Shown here piece after piece: positions 17,007 to 26,051 of a stretch of DNA of 64,000 nt. Position 1 is the stretch's first letter; the number at the start of each line of letters is the position of its first letter. The stretch lies in assembly GCF_001718315.1 (NCBI RefSeq), contig NZ_CP013363.1, positions 2,356,001-2,420,000 on the forward strand, written 5' to 3'. Below the pieces are notes generated by a model that did not search any database, was not told where the DNA came from, and saw only the letters and a program-made list of their open reading frames with translations. Origin of the DNA: Burkholderia diffusa (GTDB lineage: Bacteria; Pseudomonadota; Gammaproteobacteria; Burkholderiales; Burkholderiaceae). A program made the translations under genes and the position numbers.

Positions 17007-18122
17007 ATGACCCAGGACCCGCTTTTCCAGCCGCTGCAATTCGGCACTCTGACGCTGCCGAACCGCATCGTGATGCCGCCCATGACGCGTTCGCGCGCCA
17101 GCCAGCCCGGCGACGAAGCCAACGAACTGATGGCCGCGTACTACGCGCAGCGCGCAAGTGCCGGGCTGATCGTCAGCGAAGGCACGTACATCGCGCCGCT
17201 CGGCAAGGGCTACGCATGGACGCCCGGCATCCACACGCCGTCGCAGGTCGCCGGCTGGCGCAAGGTGACCGACGCCGTCCACGCCGCGCACGGCCGCATC
17301 TTCGCGCAGCTCTGGCACGTCGGCCGGCTGAGCCACACGAGCCTGCTCGGCGGCCGGCAACCCGTGTCGTCGTCGCCGCTCCAGGCAAAGGGCGTGAACG
17401 TGTTCATCGCCGGTGAAGACGGCAGCACGCCGGGTTTCGTGCAGGCCTCCGAGCCGCGCGCGTTGTCGGTCGACGAAATCCGCGAGATCGTCGATCAATA
17501 CCGCGCCGCCGCGCGCAACGCGATCGAAGCCGGCTTCGACGGCGTCGAGCTGCACGGCGCGAACGGCTATCTCGTGAACCAGTTCATCGACTCGAACGCG
17601 AACACGCGCACCGACGCGTACGGCGGCTCGCTCGAGAACCGGCTGCGCTTCCTGCGCGAAGTCGCGCAGGCGCTGATCGAAGGCACCGGCGACGCGTCGC
17701 GCGTCGGCATCCGACTCGCGCCGCTGACCACGCTGAACGGCTGCGTCGACGACGATCCCGAGACGACGTACCTCGCCGCCGCGAAGCTGCTCGGCGAACT
17801 TGGCGTCGGCTACCTGCACATCGCGGAAGCCGACTGGGACGACGCGCCGCTGATGCCGGTCGAGTTCAAGCAGCAGCTGCGTGCCGCGTTCCCGGGCGTG
17901 ATGATCTACGCCGGCGCGTACACGGCCGAGCGCGCGCGCGAAGCGATCGCCGCAGGCTGGGCCGACCTCGTCGCCTTCGGCCGCCCGTTCGTCGCGAATC
18001 CCGACCTGCCCGAACGCCTGCGCACCGGCGCCGCGCTCACGCCGCACGACCGCAACACACTGTTCGGCGGCGGCGCACGCGGCCTCATCGACTATCCGAC
18101 GCTTGCGCAAGCCGCGGCGTGA
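17007..18122 (+). CDS. nemA: Old Yellow Enzyme-family ene-reductase (NemA-like)
   Basis: A 371-residue FMN-dependent TIM-barrel oxidoreductase. Diagnostic segments are VMPPMTRSRASQPGDEANEL, AQLWHVGRLSH, FDGVELHGANGYLVNQFID, TDAYGGSLENRLRF, and FGRPFVANPDLPERLRTG. NemA relatives reduce electrophilic C=C bonds of N-ethylmaleimide, enones and nitro compounds with NADPH. RBS ACAGGAA lies before ATG 17007. It sits 66 bp after dkgB, and a two-gene transcript is likely. Note that its own regulator is not the acuR-like gene at 7674. Confidence 0.9.
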   Translation: MTQDPLFQPLQFGTLTLPNRIVMPPMTRSRASQPGDEANELMAAYYAQRASAGLIVSEGTYIAPLGKGYAWTPGIHTPSQVAGWRKVTDAVHAAHGRIFAQLWHVGRLSHTSLLGGRQPVSSSPLQAKGVNVFIAGEDGSTPGFVQASEPRALSVDEIREIVDQYRAAARNAIEAGFDGVELHGANGYLVNQFIDSNANTRTDAYGGSLENRLRFLREVAQALIEGTGDASRVGIRLAPLTTLNGCVDDDPETTYLAAAKLLGELGVGYLHIAEADWDDAPLMPVEFKQQLRAAFPGVMIYAGAYTAERAREAIAAGWADLVAFGRPFVANPDLPERLRTGAALTPHDRNTLFGGGARGLIDYPTLAQAAA

Positions 18123-18283
18123 ACGTCCCAAGGCCGGGCGAGACGAGCATTGCGCCCGTGTGGTTTTCCGTTTTCGGCACCGCGCCGCCGGTCGCCTCGT
18201 ATCGGGCCATGCCGGACGCCACCGTCGGCATGGCCCGAGCATCGACGGCGGCGCAATGCGCGGGCCGCCGGCACGGATCGCGT

Positions 18284-18949
18284 TCAGCCAATCCTCATCG
18301 ACAGCTCGACATCGCCGCCGAACGGCACCGACAGGTAGCTGTTGCGCGGCGCACGCACGTAATCGAGGTAGTCCGGGCTGTATTCCGCGTTGTCGGCAAC
18401 GACGAACGCCCCGGGCCGCAACCGCGGCTCGATCCGCGCGAGGATCTCCGGATACAGCGCCTTGGCGCCGTCGAGCAGCAAGAGATCGACCGTGTCCGGC
18501 AGATCGCTCGCCAGCGTGCGCAACGCATCGCCTTCACGGATCTCGACCAGATCGGCCAGCCCCGCCGCCAACAGGTTCGCGCGCGCCCGCGCGACCTTCG
18601 ACGCTTCAAACTCGCTCGTGATCACGCGGCCGCCGCCGTTGTCGCGCAGCGCGGCAGCGAGGTGCAGCGTCGAGATGCCGAACGACGTCCCGAACTCGAC
18701 GATCGAGCGTGCGCCGCAGCTGCGCGCGAGCATGTACAGCAGCGTGCCCGTCTCGCGCGACACCGCGAGCGGATAGTCCTTCAGGCGCGCATAGAAATCG
18801 GCGTAATCGGTCTTGCTGCGCATCAGCCGCGCGTGCTCGTCGTGCGACAGGTCGGCGAAGTCCGGGCTCGACGCGGGCGACGATGCGTCGGCTTCGTCGA
18901 ACAGGCGCGCGAGCAGCGACGCCAGCGGGTCGTGAATCAGGGTGGTCAT
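18284..18949 (-). CDS. SAM-dependent O-methyltransferase (class I)
   Basis: A 221-residue methyltransferase of the Methyltransf_24/caffeoyl-CoA type. The SAM-binding glycine-rich loop is IVEFGTSFGISTLHLAAALR near residues 80-100, followed by the acidic E in VITSEFEASK and the aspartate in VDLLLLDGAKALY. The substrate is unknown. It is divergent from a TetR gene, and the spacer has a palindrome at 18994-19011, so it is probably the target of that repressor. Confidence 0.82.
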   Translation of the reverse strand: MTTLIHDPLASLLARLFDEADASSPASSPDFADLSHDEHARLMRSKTDYADFYARLKDYPLAVSRETGTLLYMLARSCGARSIVEFGTSFGISTLHLAAALRDNGGGRVITSEFEASKVARARANLLAAGLADLVEIREGDALRTLASDLPDTVDLLLLDGAKALYPEILARIEPRLRPGAFVVADNAEYSPDYLDYVRAPRNSYLSVPFGGDVELSMRIG

Positions 18950-18993
18950 GCGAATCTCCAGTGTCAGGTTGAGTGCGTCAGAGCGCCCGATTA

Positions 18994-19011
18994 GAATATG
19001 ACGAACTATTC
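18994..19011. promoter_or_regulatory. Candidate TetR operator
   Basis: GAATA-N3-CG-N3-TATTC is a palindromic 18-bp site in the divergent spacer, 31 bp before the TetR start and 44 bp before the methyltransferase start, well placed to control both. Confidence 0.5.
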
Positions 19012-19042
19012 ACGTTTTACTATTCGCATTGGCAGACCCGTC

Positions 19043-19675
19043 ATGACCGACCGCCGCAACACCCCGATCGCCACGCGCAGACTGCCTCGGCAGGCGCGCT
19101 CCGCCCAGCTCGTCGACGACGTGCTGCAGGCCGCTATTCAGGTTCTGGCGACCGAAGGCGCGCAGCGCTTCACGATGGCGCGCGTCGCCGAGCGCGCCGG
19201 TGTGAGTGTCGGTTCGCTGTATCAGTACTTCCCGAACAAGGCGGCCGTGCTGTTCCGGCTGCAGCACGACGAGTGGCGGCAGACGTCCGGAATGCTGCGC
19301 GGGATGCTGGAAGATCCGCACAAGACGCCGCCCGAGCGGCTGCGCACCGCCGTCCATGCGTTCATCCGCTCGGAATGCGACGAGGCGCGGATGCGCATCG
19401 CGCTCGACGACGCCGCGCCGCTCTATCGCGATACACCCGAAGCCCGGGAAGCGAAGGCCGCCGGCGACCGGATCTTCAGCGCGTTCATGCTCGACGCGCT
19501 GCCCGACGTGCCGGACGCCACGCGCGCGCTCGCGTGCGAGCTGATCACCAGCACGCTCATGAATTCCGGCAAGGCGTTTTCGGAAACCGAACGCACGCCC
19601 GCGGAAATCGACGCGTACGCGGCCGCGATGGCCGACATGTTCTGCGCGTATCTCGCGCAGCTCGCGCGCGGTTGA
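19043..19675 (+). CDS. TetR-family transcriptional regulator
   Basis: A 210-residue TetR regulator with HTH at about residues 18-65 (RQARSAQLVDDVLQAAIQVL, FTMARVAERAGVSVGSLYQY, FPNKAAVLFRLQ). An upstream ATG at 18998 would overlap the likely operator, so I prefer ATG 19043. The effector domain resembles the TetR_C_40-type proteins, though this is recalled rather than searched. Divergent from the methyltransferase, its probable target. Confidence 0.82.
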   Translation: MTDRRNTPIATRRLPRQARSAQLVDDVLQAAIQVLATEGAQRFTMARVAERAGVSVGSLYQYFPNKAAVLFRLQHDEWRQTSGMLRGMLEDPHKTPPERLRTAVHAFIRSECDEARMRIALDDAAPLYRDTPEAREAKAAGDRIFSAFMLDALPDVPDATRALACELITSTLMNSGKAFSETERTPAEIDAYAAAMADMFCAYLAQLARG

Positions 19676-20152
19676 TGCACGGCGGCGACGACGCACGGCC
19701 GTACGGCCGCGCCGCCGTATTCGCGCGCCTGCGCGGCCTCGGCGAAAGACATTCGTAATATCCGATGCGTCACCCGCTGCCGCCCTGCCCGCCGATCCTG
19801 CGTTCAAATAATCGCCTTAACGGATTCGAACTAGGCGTATACACGCGTTCCGCGACGACGAAGCCCCGTTGCACGCCGATATAAGCGCTGCGACATGCGC
19901 TGCATGCTCTTCCTCCAATGGGACGTGATGAGCCGTTCGCCTAACCTTCGCTACGGCAAAGCACACGTGACGGGGTCGACCGCACCACGCGTCGTACGAC
20001 GCGACACTCGCGCGCCCTTCGACGCGCGGACGACGACACGAATCGCGCGCGATGCGTCCCCACGACGCTGCCGATAATTTCAACCAGATACGAGACACCC
20101 TGACGACGGCCTGCCACGGGCCGTTTCAGCATGCTGATAAAGGAGCAAGCTC
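19676..20152. other. 477-bp intergenic region with 16-bp palindrome
   Basis: No convincing gene. It includes a hairpin CGCCT/AGGCG around 19823-19846 and a perfect 16-bp palindrome CGCGTCGTACGACGCG at 19988-20003, about 150 bp upstream of the purine permease gene. The end of this region holds the permease promoter and AAGGAG ribosome site. Confidence 0.5.
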
Positions 20153-21541
20153 ATGAGTGATACCCCGGTGCAGCCGACGGTCGGCGTCGGCGCGGAAGAA
20201 ACGGACTTCGGCACCAAGGGAGTCATCGACCGGTACTTCGGCATTTCGTCGCGCGGCAGCACGCAGCGTCGCGAAATCGTCGCGGGCGTGACCACTTTCC
20301 TCGCGATGGTCTATTCGGTGTTCGTCGTGCCCGGCATGTTCGGCAAGGCGGGCTTCGACACGAGCGCGGTATTCGTCGCGGTCTGTCTCACCACCGCGTT
20401 CGGCTCGCTGCTGATGGGCCTGTGGGCGAAGCTGCCGATCGCGATCGGCTGCGCGATCTCGCTGACCGCGTTCACCGCGTTCGGCCTCGTGCTCGGCAAG
20501 GGCCTGCATCCGAGCGTCGCGCTCGGCGCCGTGTTCCTGATGGGCCTCGTGTTCACGGGCATCTCGGTCACCGGCGTGCGTTCGTGGATCCTGCGCAACC
20601 TGCCCGCGGGCGTCGCACACGGCACCGGGATCGGCATCGGCCTGTTCCTGCTGCTGATCGCGTCGAACGACGTCGGCCTCGTGATCAAGAATCCGGGCGC
20701 CGGCCTGCCGGTCTCGCTCGGCCAGATCACCGCGTTCCCGGTCATCATGTCGGTCGTCGGCCTCGCCGCGATCTTCGGGCTCGAGAAGCGCCGCGTGCCC
20801 GGCGGCATCCTGCTCGTCGTGGTCGCGATCTCGCTGATCGGCCTCGCGTTCGATCCGGCCGTGAAGTATCGCGGCATCTTCGCGCTGCCGTCGCTGAGCG
20901 CACCGGGCCACGCATCGCTGATCGGCGCGATGGACATCAAGGGCGCACTGTCGATGGCCGTGCTGCCGAGCGTGCTCGCGCTCGTGATGACCGCCGTGTT
21001 CGACGCGACCGGCACGATTCGCGCGGTCGCGGGCCAGGCGGGCCAGCTCGATGAAAGTGGCCGCATCATCAACGGCGGGCGCGCGCTGACCGCCGATTCG
21101 GTCAGCTCGATCTTCTCCGGCTTCCTCGGCGGTGCGCCGGCGGCGGCCTACATCGAGTCGAGCGTCGGCGTGGCGGCCGGTGCGAAGACGGGCCTCGCCG
21201 CCGCGGTGGTCGGCGTGCTGTTCCTGGTCGTGATGTTCTTCTCGCCGCTCGCCGGCCTCGTGCCGTCGTACGCAACGGCCCCCGCGCTGATGTACGTCGG
21301 CCTGCTGATGCTCGGCAGCGTGAGCAAGCTGCACATGGACGACATGGTCGATGCGATGTCGGGCCTCGTGTGCGCGGTATTCATCGTGCTGACCGCGAAC
21401 ATCGTGACCGGCATCATGCTGGGCTTCTCGACGCTCGTGATCGGCCGCATCGCCAGCGGCGAATTCCGCAAGCTCAACGTCGGCACCGTGCTCATCGCGG
21501 CCGTGCTCGTCACGTTCTATCTCGGCGGCTGGGCGATCTGA
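20153..21541 (+). CDS. NCS2-family purine permease (adenine/guanine/hypoxanthine type)
   Basis: A 462-residue inner-membrane permease with about 12-14 hydrophobic segments. It belongs to the AzgA-like branch: [20 protein letters not shown] at the N-terminus, [36 protein letters not shown] and [20 protein letters not shown] as in AdeP/PurP proteins. These carry purines with H+. Start ATG 20153 follows AAGGAG. The gene stands alone and ends at a strong terminator at 21630-21661. Adenine versus guanine/hypoxanthine preference cannot be read from the sequence. Confidence 0.9.
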   Translation: MSDTPVQPTVGVGAEETDFGTKGVIDRYFGISSRGSTQRREIVAGVTTFLAMVYSVFVVPGMFGKAGFDTSAVFVAVCLTTAFGSLLMGLWAKLPIAIGCAISLTAFTAFGLVLGKGLHPSVALGAVFLMGLVFTGISVTGVRSWILRNLPAGVAHGTGIGIGLFLLLIASNDVGLVIKNPGAGLPVSLGQITAFPVIMSVVGLAAIFGLEKRRVPGGILLVVVAISLIGLAFDPAVKYRGIFALPSLSAPGHASLIGAMDIKGALSMAVLPSVLALVMTAVFDATGTIRAVAGQAGQLDESGRIINGGRALTADSVSSIFSGFLGGAPAAAYIESSVGVAAGAKTGLAAAVVGVLFLVVMFFSPLAGLVPSYATAPALMYVGLLMLGSVSKLHMDDMVDAMSGLVCAVFIVLTANIVTGIMLGFSTLVIGRIASGEFRKLNVGTVLIAAVLVTFYLGGWAI

Positions 21542-21629
21542 CCGCGCATCATGCGCGACGTCGCCGGCAGAAGGGCGGCGCGCATCGGGACGACACGTCT
21601 CCTCCACCATCGTCGTCGATGGCCTCCCG

Positions 21630-21661
21630 GCCTGGAAACGCATGTTTCCAGGCCTTTTTTG
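21630..21661 (+). terminator. Rho-independent terminator after the purine permease
   Basis: Perfect 11-bp stem GGCCTGGAAAC/GTTTCCAGGCC with loop GCAT, followed by six Ts. Confidence 0.93.
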
Positions 21662-21766
21662 TCGGCGCTGCCGGCGTTGCGGCGCGTTGTCACGCGAAAT
21701 GGCCGGCTCATCGCATCGCGATTCCGCACGCAGTGCTACGATCGCGCTTTGTCCTCCGGAGCGCTC

Positions 21767-22360
21767 ATGAATCCGTTCGGCATCGTCTCTGAATCAGACA
21801 CGCGGACCGCGGCGCACAAGCCGCCGTTCATCCCGTCGTTCGGCTTCGTCGAAGTTCATGAATCGCAGCCGATCGACGCGCCGCCGTCGCGCATCATCGA
21901 CGCCGTGGCCGCGCTCGACATGCGCGCCGATCCGGTCATCGACGCACTGCTCACCGTGCGCGAAGCGCCGGCGGCCATCGCGCGCGCGTTGGGCGACCGC
22001 CGAGCCGAAGGTGCACGCGAACGCTTCGGCTTCGATACGTTCACGCTGCTGCATCGCGACGACACGTCGCTGTCGCTGGGCCTCATCGGACGCTTCTGGC
22101 GCCCGACGCCCGACGTGCGGACGATCGACGACGCCGCGGCCTTCGTCCGGCACGACGATCCGCGCGACGCGAAACTGGTGCTACGGTTCGAGGTCGTCGG
22201 ACTGTCGTCCGGCACGCGGCTGCTGCGCACCGAAACCTTCGTGCACTGTCCGAGCATGCGCACGCGGCTGCTGTTTCTGCCGTACTGGCTCGCGATCCGG
22301 CTCGCGAGCGGCTGGATCCGCCGCCGCACGCTCGCGGCCGTCGAACTGGCGCTCGCCTGA
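21767..22360 (+). CDS. Hypothetical protein, SRPBCC-like
   Basis: A 197-residue protein starting at ATG 21767 after GGAG. It has features I associate with a group of uncharacterised SRPBCC-fold proteins: a PPSRIIDAVAALDMR start, LSLGLIGRFWRPTPDV in the middle and a C-terminal SGWIRRRTLAAVELAL helix. There is no signal peptide or enzyme motif. It is flanked by a terminator upstream and a LysR gene downstream and seems to be transcribed alone. Function unknown. Confidence 0.68.
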   Translation: MNPFGIVSESDTRTAAHKPPFIPSFGFVEVHESQPIDAPPSRIIDAVAALDMRADPVIDALLTVREAPAAIARALGDRRAEGARERFGFDTFTLLHRDDTSLSLGLIGRFWRPTPDVRTIDDAAAFVRHDDPRDAKLVLRFEVVGLSSGTRLLRTETFVHCPSMRTRLLFLPYWLAIRLASGWIRRRTLAAVELALA

Positions 22361-22607
22361 CACGCCCGGCCGCCGCCACATTGCGATGCGGTACGTCGAA
22401 TCGCCGCGCATCTCGCCGACGTCACGGACGCTCACGCACCGTCATCTGTAAATTTGCAATCCTGATCGGTTCGCCATCGGTCGCGGCGCAAACATGCCGC
22501 ACCGCGCTCCGCGTTTTTTGTTCCACTCGGCGTTCGCCGTCGCGGCGCGCTACCCTGTCGATCTTCGCGCCGGCGCCCCCGGCCCGCCGCCAGATCCGAA
22601 CCGATCG

Positions 22608-23528
22608 ATGACCCGCATCCGAAACCACCTGAACATCGCGCAGCTCCAGGCATTCGTCTCCGCCGCGCATCACAAGAGCCTGCGCGCGGCCGCGCGCGAG
22701 CTCGGCGTCACGCAACCCGCGATCACACATACGATCCGCGAACTCGAGACGGCGCTGAACGCGGAACTGCTCGCCCGCAGCGTGCGCGGCGTCGAGCTGA
22801 CCGCGTGCGGCCACGCGCTGCTGCCGCGCGCCGAGCAATTGCTGGGCGACATGCGCCGCACCGTCGAGGCCGTCGAGCAGGTGAAAGGGGAAATGTCGGG
22901 GCGCGTCGCGGTCGGCACGATGCCGTCGATCGCGCTGACCGCGCTGCCGCACGCGGTCACCGCCTTCCGCCAGTCGATGCCGAACGTCAGCCTGCACCTG
23001 GAGGAGGTGACGGTGCCGGACGCGCTCGCGCAACTGCGCAACGGCACGCTCGACATCGCTGCGATGCACCATGTGCCGGCCCTCGACCGCGATTTCACGC
23101 AGGTGCCGCTGCTGTCGACCGAGTTCACCGTCGTGATGCGCGAAGGCCACCCGCTGGCGCACGCGCGCCGGTTAGAGGAATTGCTCGACGCCGAATGGAT
23201 CGTCACGGTCGGGGCGGAGCAATTCCCGCACAGCGTGATGGTCGGCATGTTCGAGGCGCGCGGGCTGCCGCTGCCGAAGCGCCTGCTGCGCTCGCCGATG
23301 TCGTTCGCGGTGACGCTCGGACTCGTCGCACGCTCCGACGTCATCGGCTGCTTCACGCGCCCGCTGGCCACGATGGTGGCGCCGCTCGGGATTCGCACGG
23401 CCGAGCTCGACGAAAGCATGCCGCGCTTCGACCTGTCGATCATCGCGCGGCGCGACCTGCTGCCAACGCCTGCCGTGTCGCAATTCGTCACCTGCCTGCA
23501 GCGCGCGGTCAACGAAACGCTCGGTTGA
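22608..23528 (+). CDS. LysR-family transcriptional regulator
   Basis: A 306-residue LysR regulator: HTH in LNIAQLQAFVSAAHHKSLRA and GVTQPAITHTIRELETALNA, then a substrate domain with GRVAVGTMPSIALTALPHAV. ATG 22608 gives the family N-terminus. It is 225 bp upstream of the binding-protein gene 23754-24536 in the same direction. With that gene and the M14 gene at 24796 it reproduces the composition of the locus 1813-4831. Whether it controls the binding protein is inferred from position. No target is divergent. Confidence 0.86.
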   Translation: MTRIRNHLNIAQLQAFVSAAHHKSLRAAARELGVTQPAITHTIRELETALNAELLARSVRGVELTACGHALLPRAEQLLGDMRRTVEAVEQVKGEMSGRVAVGTMPSIALTALPHAVTAFRQSMPNVSLHLEEVTVPDALAQLRNGTLDIAAMHHVPALDRDFTQVPLLSTEFTVVMREGHPLAHARRLEELLDAEWIVTVGAEQFPHSVMVGMFEARGLPLPKRLLRSPMSFAVTLGLVARSDVIGCFTRPLATMVAPLGIRTAELDESMPRFDLSIIARRDLLPTPAVSQFVTCLQRAVNETLG

Positions 23529-23753
23529 ATCGTTCCTTCGTCTGAAACGGTCGCGCGCCGCACGCACGGCCGTCGGGTCCGGTATCGGGGCATGTCCTAG
23601 GCGCCCTGCCGGTATTTTGTCTTGATAATCTTGCGCACGTCGCGCGCCCGCATCGGGCAGCGAAACGGACAGTCCGACGCGAAGCCGCGCCGGGCCGAAG
23701 GCTTACGGCGCGGCACAACCGCGCACCCATCGAACAAAACGAGGAGTCACCGA

Positions 23754-24536
23754 GTGAAAAAGATTCTTGCGGCTGTGACCGTAGCCCTGCTCGCCGTATC
23801 GGCCGGCACTGCATACGCGAAGGACTGGACGACCGTGCGCTTCGGCGTCGACGCAAGCTACCCGCCTTTCGAATCGAAAGGCGCTGACGGCAAGGTGGTC
23901 GGGTTCGACGTCGATCTCGGCAACGAAATCTGCCGCCGCATGAACGCGAAGTGCGTGTGGATCGAAAACGACTTCGACGGGATGATCCCGGCGCTGAAGG
24001 CACGCAAGTTCGACGGCGTCCTGTCGTCGATGTCGATGACGCCGGCGCGCCAGGAACAGATCGCGTTCTCGTCGAAGCTGTTCAACACGCCGACGCGCCT
24101 CGTCGCGAAGAAGGGTGCCGGCCTGATGCCGACGGCCGAATCGCTGAAGGGCAAGTCGGTCGGCGTCGAGCAGGGCACGATCCAGGAAACCTACGCGAAG
24201 ACGTACTGGGCGCCGAAGGGCGTGAACGTCGTGCCTTACCAGAACCAGGACCAGGTCTATGCCGACCTGATCTCCGGCCGTCTGGATGGCGCACTGCAGG
24301 ACGCGGTGCAGGCTGAAATCGGCTTCCTGAAGACGCCGCGCGGCGCGAACTTCGATTTCGCCGGCAAGGACATCGACGATCCGAAGACGCTCGGCAACGG
24401 CGCCGGCATCGGCCTGCGCAAGGAAGACACCGACCTGAAGGCGAAGATCGACGGCGCGATCGCCGGCATGCGCAAGGACGGCACGTACGACAAGATCGCG
24501 AAGAAGTACTTCGATTTCGACGTGTACGGCAAGTAA
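23754..24536 (+). CDS. Amino-acid ABC transporter substrate-binding protein (copy B)
   Basis: A 260-residue periplasmic SBP_bac_3 protein. GTG 23754 is the start, six bases after GAGGAG, and opens a classic signal peptide MKKILAAVTVALLAVSAGTA with cleavage before KDWTT. Family motifs are FGVDASYPPFESKGADG, VVGFDVDLGNEICRRMNAK, SSMSMTPARQEQIAFSSK, and C-terminal IAKKYFDFDVYGK. It resembles lysine/arginine/ornithine or histidine binding proteins. It has no permease neighbours and is followed by a terminator, then the M14 deacylase. Paralogue of 2974-3774. Confidence 0.9.
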   Translation: MKKILAAVTVALLAVSAGTAYAKDWTTVRFGVDASYPPFESKGADGKVVGFDVDLGNEICRRMNAKCVWIENDFDGMIPALKARKFDGVLSSMSMTPARQEQIAFSSKLFNTPTRLVAKKGAGLMPTAESLKGKSVGVEQGTIQETYAKTYWAPKGVNVVPYQNQDQVYADLISGRLDGALQDAVQAEIGFLKTPRGANFDFAGKDIDDPKTLGNGAGIGLRKEDTDLKAKIDGAIAGMRKDGTYDKIAKKYFDFDVYGK

Positions 24537-24568
24537 CACCGCGCAACGCGCGCTTCGCATCCGCGCAG

Positions 24569-24597
24569 ACGGGCTCCGCAAGGAGCCCGTTTTTTTT
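24569..24597 (+). terminator. Rho-independent terminator after binding protein B
   Basis: ACGGGCTCC/GGAGCCCGT stem with a short GCAA loop and a run of eight Ts. It separates the binding-protein gene from the M14 gene, so the latter must have its own promoter or depend on read-through. Confidence 0.93.
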
Positions 24598-24795
24598 GCT
24601 CCGCGCGCGACGAACGACGACGGGGCACGCGTGAACGAAGGGCGGCGGCAGCGTTATTTTTTACGCAACAACCCGATGATTCGTAAAGGAAATCGACTTG
24701 TCCGGTGCGTGGTTTGATAGGTTCGCGCAAGGCAACGTACAATCGATCTTCCACGCATACCGGATCACTCGCGGCTGCGCCGCCCTCCCCTCATC

Positions 24796-25911
24796 ATGCA
24801 AACGCAGACCCATCCGCTGATTTCCCCCGCCGTCGGCACCGAACGTCAGATCACGAGCTTCCACTACGGCCCGCGCGGCGGGAAGAAGGTCTACATCCAG
24901 TCGTCGCTGCACGCGGACGAACTGCCCGGCATGCTGGTCGCCGCGCTGCTGCGCCGCAAGATCGCCGCGCTGGAGACGGCCGGCAAGCTGCGCGGCGAAA
25001 TCGTCATCGTGCCGGTGCCGAACCCGATCGGCCTGTCGCAGCATGTGTTCGGCGATCACCTCGGCCGCTTCGAGCTCGGCTCGATGCAGAACTTCAACCG
25101 CAATTTCTACGATCTCGCGGCGCTCGTGGTGCCGCGCATCGAAGGCCGGCTGACGAACGATGCGCAGCGCAACCTCGGCGCGGTGCGCACCGCGATGCGC
25201 GAGGCGCTCGACGAGCAGAAGCCGCGCACCGAACTCGAATCGCAGCGCCTCGCGCTGCAGAAGCTGTCGTTCGACGCGGACATCGTCCTCGACCTGCATT
25301 GCGACAACGATGCGGTCATGCATCTGTATACGAACCCCGATCTGTGGGAAGACGTCGAGCCGCTGGCGCGCTATCTGGACGCGCAGGCGTCGCTGCTCGC
25401 GCTGAATTCGGTCGGCAATCCGTTCGACGAGATCCACAGCTTCTGCTGGTCGGATCTGCGCGGCCGCTTCGGCGACCGCTTCCCGATCCCGAACGGCGCG
25501 ATTTCCGTCACGGTCGAACTGCGCAGCGAGCGCGACGTGTCCTATGAACTCGCGGAAAAGGATTCCCAGGCGATCGTCGAATACCTGACCGAACGCGGCG
25601 TGATCGACGGCACGCCCGCGCCGCTGCCGCCGCTCGCGCATCCGGCCACGCCGCTCGCGGGCACCGATCCGCTCGTCGCGCCGGTGTCGGGCGTGATCGT
25701 GTTCCGCACGCCGGTCGGCGCGTGGATCGAGGCCGGCCAGGAAGTGGCCGATATCGTCGATCCGCTGACCGATCGCGTGATCACGCTGAAGAGCAGCGTG
25801 TCGGGCGTGCTGTACGCGCGTCAGGTCGTGCGCTTCGCCACCGCCGGCATGGAAGTCGCGCGCATCGCCGGCGCGACGCCGATCCGCACCGGCTCGCTGC
25901 TGTCGGCGTGA
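24796..25911 (+). CDS. M14 / succinylglutamate desuccinylase-aspartoacylase family deacylase (copy B)
   Basis: A 371-residue zinc deacylase. Zinc ligands H39 and E42 lie in YIQSSLHADELPG and a histidine in IVLDLHCDNDAVMHLY near residue 173; the catalytic glutamate is likely in ISVTVELRSERD near 240. The C-terminal ~90 residues (VAPVSGVIVFRTPVGAWIEA) form the same extension as copy A at 1813-2928, with which it shares length and layout. It is 259 bp behind a binding-protein gene, across a terminator. Probably hydrolyses an acylated amino acid; substrate unknown. Confidence 0.86.
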   Translation: MQTQTHPLISPAVGTERQITSFHYGPRGGKKVYIQSSLHADELPGMLVAALLRRKIAALETAGKLRGEIVIVPVPNPIGLSQHVFGDHLGRFELGSMQNFNRNFYDLAALVVPRIEGRLTNDAQRNLGAVRTAMREALDEQKPRTELESQRLALQKLSFDADIVLDLHCDNDAVMHLYTNPDLWEDVEPLARYLDAQASLLALNSVGNPFDEIHSFCWSDLRGRFGDRFPIPNGAISVTVELRSERDVSYELAEKDSQAIVEYLTERGVIDGTPAPLPPLAHPATPLAGTDPLVAPVSGVIVFRTPVGAWIEAGQEVADIVDPLTDRVITLKSSVSGVLYARQVVRFATAGMEVARIAGATPIRTGSLLSA

Positions 25912-25973
25912 TCCTGAACTCCTGAGCCGCCCGAGCGGCCAGCGCGCTCGCCGCATCACGGCGCGCATGAACG

Positions 25974-26005
25974 AAATCGCCCGCTTGCGCGGGCGATTTG
26001 CTTTT
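25974..26005. terminator. Bidirectional terminator between M14 gene and metQ
   Basis: Perfect 11-bp stem AAATCGCCCGC/GCGGGCGATTT around TTGC, with T-rich flank on the plus side; on the minus strand the A-run gives Us. It serves the two convergent genes. Confidence 0.88.
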
Positions 26006-26051
26006 CGGTCGGGCGTGATGCCCCGCGCCGCGACCAGGCAACGGCCGACGT

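Noticed and set aside
19823..19846. Hairpin with TTCGAACT resembling a tRNA T-arm
   Set aside because: No D-arm, anticodon arm or acceptor stem can be built around it; only a small hairpin.
19817..20098. 93-codon minus-strand frame in the gap before the purine permease
   Set aside because: No motif, no ribosome site, codon pattern unlike real genes of the window.
20126..21643. 505-codon minus-strand frame opposite the purine permease
   Set aside because: Asp/Arg/His-rich antisense shadow of the permease.
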